Part shown: one piece after another, positions 53,460 to 59,872 of the stretch
How positions within the stretch are numbered: the first letter of the stretch is position 1
How the letters are laid out: every line of letters begins with the position of its first letter
Assembly (NCBI GenBank): GCA_021390615.1
Contig: JAJEJU010000023.1
Span: 124,001-188,000, forward strand
Direction: 5' to 3'
From: Rhodanobacteraceae bacterium ZG21-1
GTDB lineage: Bacteria > Pseudomonadota > Gammaproteobacteria > Xanthomonadales > Rhodanobacteraceae
DNA: 64,000 bases
Made by a program: the position numbers and the translations under genes
Notes under the pieces: model-generated
Database searches by the model: none
Seen by the model: only the letters and a program-made list of their open reading frames with translations
Told to the model about the DNA's origin: nothing

Positions 53460-54190
53460 GCGGCGAGCCCTTCGTCGCTGCCGATGATCTTCACGAAGGC
53501 ATCCTCCAGATTGGCGGCGCCGGTCTGCGCCCGCAGGGTTTCGGGCGCGTCGTCGGCGACCACGCGGCCGTGCGCGATCACCACGATGCGGTCGCACAGC
53601 GCGGCGACCTCCTGCATGATGTGGCTGGAAAACAGCACGCAGCGCCCTTCCCTGCGCAGCTGCAGCATGAACTGGCGCATCGCGCGGGTGGCCATCACGT
53701 CGAGCCCGTTGGTGGGCTCGTCCAGGATCACGTTGCGCGGATCGTGCACCAGCGCGCGCGCGATCGCGGTCTTCACCCGCTGCCCCTGCGAGAAGCCCTC
53801 GGTGCGGCGGTCGGCGATGTCGTGCATGTCGAGCGCGCCGATCAGCTGCTCGCGACGCGCGACCAGCAGCTCTTCCGGCAGGCCCTGCAGGCGCGCGAAG
53901 TAGTCGATGTTCTCGCGCGCCGTGAGCCGCTTGTACAGGCCGCGCGCATCGGGCAGCACGCCGAGCTGGCGGCGCACGCCGAGCGGGTCGACAGCGGCGT
54001 CGATACCGTCCACCACCACCTGGCCGCGCTCGGGCTTCATCAAGGTGTAGAGCATGCGCAAGGTGGTGGTCTTGCCCGCTCCGTTCGGCCCGAGCAGGCC
54101 GGTGATCTCGCCGTCGCGGGCGCTGAAGCTGACCCCATCCACCGCCTTCACCGCGCCGAAGCTCTTGTGCAGATCCCTCACGTCGATCAT
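53456..54190 (-). CDS. ABC transporter ATP-binding protein, NatA-like
   Basis: A 244-residue ABC ATPase: Walker A GLLGPNGAGKTTTLRML, Q-loop, signature FSQGQRVKTAIARALV, Walker B NVILDEPTNGLD and switch His in VLFSSHIMQEVAAL. Together with the overlapping permease it forms a full exporter. Both ends overlap neighbours by 4 bp. Confidence 0.95.
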   Translation of the reverse strand: MIDVRDLHKSFGAVKAVDGVSFSARDGEITGLLGPNGAGKTTTLRMLYTLMKPERGQVVVDGIDAAVDPLGVRRQLGVLPDARGLYKRLTARENIDYFARLQGLPEELLVARREQLIGALDMHDIADRRTEGFSQGQRVKTAIARALVHDPRNVILDEPTNGLDVMATRAMRQFMLQLRREGRCVLFSSHIMQEVAALCDRIVVIAHGRVVADDAPETLRAQTGAANLEDAFVKIIGSDEGLAA

Positions 54191-55755
54191 GGCGAGGCTC
54201 CGTTGAAGTCGATGAACATCGGCGTGGGCCGCAGGCGCTGCAGGCAGCTGGCGTCCAGTGCCTTCGGCTCGAGCCGCTCGATGAACTGCTTGACCAGCTT
54301 GGGCGTGCAGCCGGCGGCGATCACGTTGTGGCCCTGCCCGGTGAGCATCAGGTGACGCACATCGCCGAGCCCGGCCGCCACCTCATCGCCGTAGCGCGGC
54401 GGCGTCACCGGATCGTACTGGCCGGACAACAGCAGCACCGGCTTGTCGGTTTTCAGCGGCGCATGGAAATCGGCCGGGCGATCGCCCTTGGGCCAGGCCG
54501 GGCAAACCGTCTGGAACGCCTCGATCATGCGATTGCCCAGGATGGTATGCGCATCCTGCGGGCGTGGCGCGAGCAGGTCGGCGTCCTCGCTGCAGATCAC
54601 CGAATACTGCATGCCGGAATCCATATTGTCGGCCAGATCGCCGGACAGCAGCTTGGCCTGGCCGAGCAAGGGGCCGACGTCGCCGCGCGCCGCCGCATCG
54701 ATCGACAGCGGCAGCAGCGCCGCGGTGGCCGGCGAGTAGGCGAACATGCGCACCACGCTGGCCAGCGAGCCTTCGCTCAGCATGCGCTGCACGCTCTGGT
54801 AGCTCTGCGGATCGCGGAAGCTGACCTGGTGCGGGTTGGCGCGCAGCGCGTCGCGCAGCTGGTACAGCGTCTGATAGGGATCGCCGAAGCGGCGCTTGCA
54901 GTCCGCGTCCTCGGTGCAGCGCGCGAACTGGGCCTTCAGTGCCTGATCGAGGTTCTGCGCGAAGTCCTCGCCCAGCACCAGCGAGTTGGGTACCACGCCA
55001 TCGAGCACGATGCTGCGCACGCCTTCGGGATGGCGCATGGCGTACTGCTGCGCCACCCGCGTGCCGTAGGACACGCCGACCAGGTCGAAGCTGGGCGAGC
55101 CCAGCGCCTTGCGCACGTCTTCCAGGTCCTGCACCGCCGCGGTGGTGGTGTAGTAGCGCGGATCGGCGTGCGTGCGCAGCTGCGCCAGGCAGTGTTCGGC
55201 CTGGCTGCGCAGCTTGTCGGCCGCATAGTCGGCGCGGTCGTCGCCGCTGTCCTGCGCGTCCTTGCAATCCAGGGGATTCGAGCTGCCGGTGCCGCGCTGG
55301 TCCAGCAGCAGCACATGGCGGTGCGCCACCAGCGGCTCCAGCGCCGGCGCCACGGCAGCCCAGCTTTCGGTCGCCGCCTGGCCCGGGCCGCCGGCGAGGA
55401 ATACCACCACGTCCTTGCTCGCCAGCTGCGCGCCGGCACGGATCACCGCCAGCTTCAGGCGGATCTTGCGCCCGCCCGGGTCGGCGCGATTCTCCGGCAC
55501 CTCGAAGTTGGTGCACCAGGCCGCGCTGCTCAGGCCACTGTCCGGATGATGCAGCTCGCAGGCGCTCAGGCTCAGCGAGCCGAGCTGCCAGGTGCGTGGC
55601 GCCGCCGGCACCGACACCGTGGTGGACACCGGCACCGGCAGCACCGGTGCGTCCGCCGCCGGCACCTGCATGCCGTGGTAGTGCTTCCAGCCCAAGACGC
55701 CCAGCGCCACGATGACGGCGCCGATACGCAGAATCGTTCGTCCCCTCAAAGCCAT
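54187..55755 (-). CDS. Exported alpha/beta hydrolase, TAP (tripeptidyl aminopeptidase)-like
   Basis: A 522-residue protein with an N-terminal signal anchor (ILRIGAVIVALGVLGWKHYH) and an alpha/beta-hydrolase of the proline-iminopeptidase/TAP type: VVVFLAGGPGQAATESWAAV, LLLDQRGTGSSNPLDC, nucleophile elbow DLVGVSYGTRVAQQYA, and C-terminal TAP-like domain PVLLLSGQYDPVTPPRYGDE with catalytic His in LMLTGQGHNVIAAGCTPKLV. It probably hydrolyses peptides or esters in the periplasm. It follows the XRE gene by 3 bp and overlaps the ABC ATPase, so it belongs to the seven-gene unit. Confidence 0.9.
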   Translation of the reverse strand: MALRGRTILRIGAVIVALGVLGWKHYHGMQVPAADAPVLPVPVSTTVSVPAAPRTWQLGSLSLSACELHHPDSGLSSAAWCTNFEVPENRADPGGRKIRLKLAVIRAGAQLASKDVVVFLAGGPGQAATESWAAVAPALEPLVAHRHVLLLDQRGTGSSNPLDCKDAQDSGDDRADYAADKLRSQAEHCLAQLRTHADPRYYTTTAAVQDLEDVRKALGSPSFDLVGVSYGTRVAQQYAMRHPEGVRSIVLDGVVPNSLVLGEDFAQNLDQALKAQFARCTEDADCKRRFGDPYQTLYQLRDALRANPHQVSFRDPQSYQSVQRMLSEGSLASVVRMFAYSPATAALLPLSIDAAARGDVGPLLGQAKLLSGDLADNMDSGMQYSVICSEDADLLAPRPQDAHTILGNRMIEAFQTVCPAWPKGDRPADFHAPLKTDKPVLLLSGQYDPVTPPRYGDEVAAGLGDVRHLMLTGQGHNVIAAGCTPKLVKQFIERLEPKALDASCLQRLRPTPMFIDFNGASP

Positions 55756-55758
55756 GAC

Positions 55759-55956
55759 TCACTCCTCGCCCGGTTCGAATATCGCCTCGATCGGGCGGCC
55801 GAACAAGCGCGCGATCTTGAAAGCCAGCGGCAGACTGGGATCGTACTTGCCGGTCTCGATCGCGTTCACGGTCTGGCGCGACACGTCCAGGCGCGCAGCG
55901 AGGTCGGCCTGCGACCAGTTCTGCTCGCTGCGCAGTTCGCGGACTCGATTGTTCAT
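55759..55956 (-). CDS. Small XRE-family transcriptional regulator (65 aa)
   Basis: A 65-residue protein that is essentially one Cro/C1-type helix-turn-helix: MNNRVRELRSEQNWSQADLA, then ARLDVSRQTVNAIETGKYDP and SLPLAFKIARLFGRPIEAIF. Such compact regulators usually sit beside small membrane-protein genes, as here (10 bp after the 133-residue protein), and repress their own operon. The two 20-bp repeats at 58001 and 58046 are the likely operators. ATG 55956 places the HTH at the conserved N-terminus. Confidence 0.93.
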   Translation of the reverse strand: MNNRVRELRSEQNWSQADLAARLDVSRQTVNAIETGKYDPSLPLAFKIARLFGRPIEAIFEPGEE

Positions 55957-55966
55957 GGATCGTTGT

Positions 55967-56368
55967 TCATGGATCGCGGTAACGCCGTGCGACCACCAGC
56001 TTGACCACACCGTAGCTGCCGAACAGGCAGGGCATCACCCAGATCGCCACGCCGTCGGCGCTGAAGCGCAGGCCCACGCCGGCGCTCAGCAGCAGACCCA
56101 GGCTGAAGAAGCCGAAGCCGGTGAGCATCGCCGCGATCGCGATCGACTCCAGGTCGATACGCCGCTCCAGCTCGTCCTCGGCGCGGATCAGCCGGACCAT
56201 GGCGCGGATCACCAAAGCCGTCGGCAGCAGCGGCAATACGGCCAGCACCGCTCGCCAAGCAGCGCTGGCGGTGCGTGGCGCCAGCCAGCCAAACAGCAGG
56301 ATCAGCGCCATGTAGGCGAGCATGGCCGGAATGAATTCGCGCAGATAGCGCCGCTGTGGCTTACGCAT
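55967..56368 (-). CDS. Four-TM membrane protein of XRE-linked family (133 aa)
   Basis: A 133-residue membrane protein with about four segments (FIPAMLAYMALILLFGWLAP, LAVLPLLPTALVIRAMV, GFGFFSLGLLLSAGVGLRF, IWVMPCLFGSYGVVKLVVA) and a conserved RAEDELERRIDLESIAIAA stretch between TM2 and TM3. The upstream gene product carries the related DGDELEQRLHLIALGSATA, so the two are paralogues. Families with this layout commonly precede small XRE regulators; the role is unknown. Confidence 0.85.
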   Translation of the reverse strand: MRKPQRRYLREFIPAMLAYMALILLFGWLAPRTASAAWRAVLAVLPLLPTALVIRAMVRLIRAEDELERRIDLESIAIAAMLTGFGFFSLGLLLSAGVGLRFSADGVAIWVMPCLFGSYGVVKLVVARRYRDP

Positions 56369-56448
56369 GCGCAGGGCGCCTGCAGATCGCGTGCAACGTC
56401 GTCTCGACGACCGCATCGCCGTGACCATGCGGCTTCCGGCCGGCCATG

Positions 56449-57036
56449 TCAGGGCTTGCCATGGTTTCCCCTGCGCTCCAGGTAACGATCGAGCGCCAGC
56501 AGCAGCACGATCATGCCAACGCCGATCACGATGCCTGCCGTGATGCGACCCACCGCGAACAGCATGATCGTGCCGATCATGCCGGCCATGAAGAGCATGC
56601 GCCAATACAGCGGCAACGCCTCGTCGTCTTCGCAGCCGGCCCCGCCGCCGTAGCGGCGGACCAGCCACCAGCGCACTGCGCCGTAGCAGGCCAGCAAGCC
56701 GGGGAACACCCAGATCAGCACGCTGCCGTCCATCGCAAGCACCTGAGCCGAGGCCAGGAAACCGCCGATCAGGCTGCCTGTGCCGACGATCGCCGTGGCC
56801 GAACCTAGCGCGATCAGGTGCAGGCGCTGCTCCAGCTCGTCGCCGTCCCGCACGCGCTGCACCAGCAGCGCGATCACGTACAGCATGGGCAGGGTCGGCG
56901 TCAGCGCGAGCAGCCATTTCAGCGGCAGGCTATGTTCCGTGCGCACCAGCGGCCACACCAGCAGCATGGCCGCGATATACGCCGCCATCGCGAGCAGCAA
57001 TCGCTGCTGGTAGCGCCGGCGATTCAGGCGAGGCAC
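56449..57036 (-). CDS. Membrane protein of XRE-linked family (195 aa)
   Basis: A 195-residue membrane protein starting at GTG 57036 with GAGGAG 6 bases upstream. Residues 1-130 correspond to the 133-residue paralogue downstream (LLLAMAAYIAAMLLVWPLV, LTPTLPMLYVIALLVQRVR, DGDELEQRLHLIALGSATA, WVFPGLLACYGAVRWWLVRR). An additional C-terminal part holds two more membrane segments (MLFMAGMIGTIMLFAVGRI, IVIGVGMIVLLLALDRYLE). It begins 10 bp after the hydrolase stop. Function unknown. Confidence 0.85.
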   Translation of the reverse strand: MPRLNRRRYQQRLLLAMAAYIAAMLLVWPLVRTEHSLPLKWLLALTPTLPMLYVIALLVQRVRDGDELEQRLHLIALGSATAIVGTGSLIGGFLASAQVLAMDGSVLIWVFPGLLACYGAVRWWLVRRYGGGAGCEDDEALPLYWRMLFMAGMIGTIMLFAVGRITAGIVIGVGMIVLLLALDRYLERRGNHGKP

Positions 57037-57046
57037 GTGCGACTCC

Positions 57047-57976
57047 TCACAGCGACTTCAGGAAGTCGTCCAGCGCCTGCTGGAACTTGGCCGGCTGGTC
57101 GAGCATCACGAAATGCCGCGCCGGGCTGATCGAGACCACCTTGGCCTGCGGCGCGTTGGCAAGCAGGCTGCGGTAGTAGTCGGCCTTCTGCTGCTCGCTC
57201 ATGGCCAGCGGGCCGCTGGCGAAATCCGGCGCGTAGTAGGGCGAGATCTCCACGATCGGCATATGCGCGTTCTTCAGCAGGGGTCGCCCGTCGAAGGCCA
57301 TGTCCTGTTCGGCATAGGCCGCGGCCGCCTTGTGGTCGCTGCGCATGGTCAGCGGCGCGTAGCGTGCCGCGGCGGCCTGATCGACCAGGCCGATCTTCTG
57401 CATGTAGGCCAGCGCATAGGCCTTGGCCTGCTCGGGCGTCTGCGCGGCCATCTTCTCGCCCATCTTCGCCGCGATGGCCTGGCGCTGGGTTGCATCGACC
57501 CGGTCCATGCCCGGGAACAACGGCAGGCCGTCCGCCGCCAGCACGCCGGCGATCAGCTCGGGATGCTCACCGGCGAAGCGCAGCGCCAGGCTGCCGCCGA
57601 TGCTGTGGCCGACCAGCACCGGCTTGTCGAGGTGTTCCTGCTTGATCAGCTGCAGCAGCGAGGCGTCCGCACGGTCGTACAGGTTGCCGCCATCCGCCGG
57701 CGCCGGCACGCCGTCGAAACCGGCCAGGGTCACCGCATACACCACGTGGTCCTTTTCCAGCCTGGCGATGGTGTCCTGCCACTCCCATGGGCCGCAGGTC
57801 AGACCGGGAATCAGGATCACCGGGCGGCCATGGTCGCCGTGGCGCTGCACGGTCAGCGTGCCGACGGTCTTGCTCGCCGGCGCGGCCGCATCGGCATGGG
57901 CCAAGCCGGCTGCCAACCACAGCGCGGCAAAACCGCAACGCATCAGCCCGGCAGTGCGAACAGGGAATCGGTGCAT
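57047..57976 (-). CDS. Exported alpha/beta hydrolase, first gene of the XRE-regulated operon
   Basis: A 309-residue hydrolase. The signal peptide (LMRCGFAALWLAAGLAHADA) ends near residue 30. Motifs are RPVILIPGLTCGPWEWQDTI (oxyanion region), nucleophile elbow KPVLVGHSIGGSLALRFAGE (Ser in GHSIG) and catalytic His in SPARHFVMLDQPAKFQQALD. Secreted or periplasmic; substrate unknown. AAGGAG 7 bases before ATG 57976 sets the start. It leads a seven-gene unit with spacings of 10, 80, 10 and 3 bp followed by two 4-bp overlaps. Two operator-like repeats lie directly upstream, the nearer only 25 bp from the start codon. Confidence 0.9.
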   Translation of the reverse strand: MHRFPVRTAGLMRCGFAALWLAAGLAHADAAAPASKTVGTLTVQRHGDHGRPVILIPGLTCGPWEWQDTIARLEKDHVVYAVTLAGFDGVPAPADGGNLYDRADASLLQLIKQEHLDKPVLVGHSIGGSLALRFAGEHPELIAGVLAADGLPLFPGMDRVDATQRQAIAAKMGEKMAAQTPEQAKAYALAYMQKIGLVDQAAAARYAPLTMRSDHKAAAAYAEQDMAFDGRPLLKNAHMPIVEISPYYAPDFASGPLAMSEQQKADYYRSLLANAPQAKVVSISPARHFVMLDQPAKFQQALDDFLKSL

Positions 57977-58000
57977 ATGGCGCTCCTTGGGAGGGGTGAA

Positions 58001-58020
58001 CATGTCAAGCAAGCTTTACA
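58001..58020. promoter_or_regulatory. Operator-like 20-bp repeat, proximal copy
   Basis: CATGTCAAGCAAGCTTTACA occurs here and again at 58046-58065. Its core TGTcAAGC-AA-GCTTtACA is a near-perfect palindrome with one mismatched pair. The site overlaps the expected transcription start of the operon encoding the 65-residue XRE protein. Confidence 0.7.
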
Positions 58021-58045
58021 GTCGAGGCTAGGGCTGCCCTATGAC

Positions 58046-58065
58046 CATGTCAAGCAAGCTTTACA
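58046..58065. promoter_or_regulatory. Operator-like 20-bp repeat, distal copy
   Basis: Identical to 58001-58020, 45 bp away. On the minus strand the end of this copy also supplies TTGACA, which together with TAGCCT 17 bp downstream could be the promoter lying between the two operators. Confidence 0.7.
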
Positions 58066-58280
58066 AAACATCCCTGGACCCGGCCAATTTTGTGACGCAC
58101 TACGCACTTTACTGACGGTCCACGTCCATTTCGGCATACGCCCATCGGCAGGCTCTCCGTACGGCCGCGCAGGTTCCCCGATGCGTTCCCGTCGCCATTT
58201 GGATCGATATAAAGTGTGATGGACTTATCATTTTTTGGGCGAGACGAGAAAACCTGCGAATCCATTTAAATTCTTTTATT

Positions 58281-58293
58281 TATCAGATAATTA
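58281..58293 (+). promoter_or_regulatory. IHF consensus site
   Basis: TATCAGATAATTA matches WATCARNNNNTTR at every fixed position and lies about 65 bp upstream of the sigma-54-like -24 element, the normal place for IHF to bend DNA toward an upstream-bound activator. Confidence 0.55.
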
Positions 58294-58344
58294 AATGGCA
58301 AGAAGTGAGTAGGTCGAGTTACAAAATGTGAACTACATCGCACT

Positions 58345-58360
58345 TGGCATAGTCGGTGCT
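58345..58360 (+). promoter_or_regulatory. Candidate sigma-54 promoter of the pilus operon
   Basis: TGGCATAGTCGGTGCT keeps the invariant GG and GC dinucleotides 12 bp apart, as in TGGCACG-N4-TTGCW. Predicted start is near 58371, leaving a leader of about 120 bases before the pilin GTG. Confidence 0.55.
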
Positions 58361-58489
58361 TCTTAGGGCCTGCCACAGGCCCGCGATCGGGTCCGAGGCC
58401 AGCCGGACCGGTCGTCCAGGGGTGAATTGACGGCGATCTGTGCGGCTGTGAGCCCAAACCCATCAGCCAACCTTTTCCAAGGAATTCAC

Positions 58490-59041
58490 GTGAACAAGAC
58501 CCTCCTCTCGACCGCGTTCGTCGCTGGTCTGGCCGTCGTGGCGATCGCCCCGCAGGCCGCCCGCGCCACCGACGGCACCATCAACTTCACCGGCGCCGTC
58601 ACCGCCAAGACCTGTACCGTGAAGGTCAACGGCGGCTCCGCCTCGCCGGCCGCCGTCACCCTGCCGACCGTCTCGACCAGCTCGCTGAACGCCGTCGGCG
58701 CCACCGCCGGGCAGACCCAGTTCAGCATCAACCTGAGCGCCTGCAGCACCGCGACCACCGCCGCGACCTACTTCGAGGCCGGCCCGACCGTGAACAGCAA
58801 CGGCCGTCTGAACAACACCGCCGGCACCGGCGCCGCCACCGGCGTGGACCTGCAGCTGGTCAACAGCGACAACAGCCTGATCACCGTGGGCAGCGCGGCT
58901 CCGACCACCGGCGCCGGCGTCGCGACGATCACCGGCAGCGCGGCCACCCTGAACTACTTCGCCCGTTACTACGCCACCACCGCGACCGTGGGTGCCGGTA
59001 CGGTCACCAGCTCGGTCAACTTCTCGATGATCTACAACTAA
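58490..59041 (+). CDS. Major fimbrial subunit (chaperone-usher pilin)
   Basis: A 183-residue pilin. A GTG start (AAGGA six bases upstream) is followed by signal peptide VNKTLLSTAFVAGLAVVAIA-PQAARA. The mature part begins near TDGTINFTGAVTAKTCTVKV, typical of type 1 pilins, with a Cys pair (TCTV and SACST) for the conserved disulfide and the C-terminal beta-zipper ending VNFSMIYN. Export is by Sec, folding by the adjacent chaperone and assembly by the usher. An in-frame ATG at 58427 is rejected because it would bury the signal peptide. A strong hairpin follows, which may favour pilin over the downstream genes. Confidence 0.92.
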   Translation: MNKTLLSTAFVAGLAVVAIAPQAARATDGTINFTGAVTAKTCTVKVNGGSASPAAVTLPTVSTSSLNAVGATAGQTQFSINLSACSTATTAATYFEAGPTVNSNGRLNNTAGTGAATGVDLQLVNSDNSLITVGSAAPTTGAGVATITGSAATLNYFARYYATTATVGAGTVTSSVNFSMIYN

Positions 59042-59049
59042 GCCGACCG

Positions 59050-59089
59050 GGCCGATCGCTGCGCTCGCGTCCGCACGCAGCGATCGGCC
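59050..59089 (+). terminator. 14-bp hairpin between pilin and chaperone genes
   Basis: GGCCGATCGCTGCG (59050-59063) pairs perfectly with CGCAGCGATCGGCC (59076-59089), 12-base loop, no T tract. It is probably a partial terminator or mRNA-stabilising structure that raises pilin output within the operon. Confidence 0.65.
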
Positions 59090-59128
59090 GCCTCTCAGTC
59101 GCGGCCATCCACCGGGAACCTTTCGCCC

Positions 59129-59872
59129 ATGAAGAATCCAGTCTGCACCTTGCGTGCGGCCTTGCTGGCTCTGTGTGTTTGCGCAGCGCCGGTGCATGCC
59201 AACGTGGTGATCGGAGGCACCCGCGTGGTGTTCCCCGCGCAGGACGGCGAAACCACCCTGCGGCTGACCAACGACAACACCTATCCGGCCTTGATCGAGG
59301 CCTGGATCGACCGCGGCGACGAGCACTCCACGCCGGACAAGGTGGACACGCCGTTCCTGATCACGCCGCCGATCTTCCGCATGGAACCGCACAAGGACCA
59401 GAGCCTGCGCATCATCGCCACGCCGGCGCAGCTGCCGGCCGACCGCGAGTCGCTGTTCTGGCTCAACGTGCTGGAAGTGCCGCCCAAGCCCGCCAAGAAC
59501 GCGGCCCCCGACAAGAACATGCTGCAGTTCGCCCTGCGTTCGCGGCTGAAGCTGTTCTATCGCCCGGCCAACCTGCCCGGCGATCCGCTGAAGGCGCCCC
59601 AGCAGCTGAGCTGGAAACTGGTTGCCGACGGCAGCGGCTACGCCCTGGAAGCGCACAATCCCACGGCCTACCACGTCACCATCGTCAAGCTGACGGTGAG
59701 CGTGGGCGGCCAGTCGTACAGCACCGACACCGCCGGCATGGTCGATCCGCTCGGCTCGCTGCGCATGCCGATCAAGGGCCTGCCGCAGGCGCCCAAGGGC
59801 AGCGCGGTGGGCTACGACATCATCAATGACTACGGCGCGACGGTCACCTGCCAAGGGACGGTCGCGCCGTGA
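59129..59872 (+). CDS. Fimbrial periplasmic chaperone (PapD/FimC-like)
   Basis: A 247-residue chaperone with signal peptide (AALLALCVCAAPVHANV) and the two-domain immunoglobulin-like fold. Landmarks are GGTRVVFPAQDGETTLRLTN, FLITPPIFRMEPHKDQSLRI and the conserved SLFWLNVLEVPPKP strand, followed by FALRSRLKLFYRPANL. It captures pilin subunits by donor-strand complementation. Its stop overlaps the usher GTG start (GTGA). Confidence 0.94.
   Translation: MKNPVCTLRAALLALCVCAAPVHANVVIGGTRVVFPAQDGETTLRLTNDNTYPALIEAWIDRGDEHSTPDKVDTPFLITPPIFRMEPHKDQSLRIIATPAQLPADRESLFWLNVLEVPPKPAKNAAPDKNMLQFALRSRLKLFYRPANLPGDPLKAPQQLSWKLVADGSGYALEAHNPTAYHVTIVKLTVSVGGQSYSTDTAGMVDPLGSLRMPIKGLPQAPKGSAVGYDIINDYGATVTCQGTVAP

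Larger units (their letters stand above)
58066..58489 (+). other. AT-rich leader region of the pilus operon
   Basis: No gene is supported in these 424 bp. Positions 58210-58340 are markedly AT-rich. The region contains an IHF consensus match, a sigma-54-like promoter and a small hairpin (GGGCCTG/CAGGCCC at 58366-58382) near the predicted transcript start. Confidence 0.6.
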
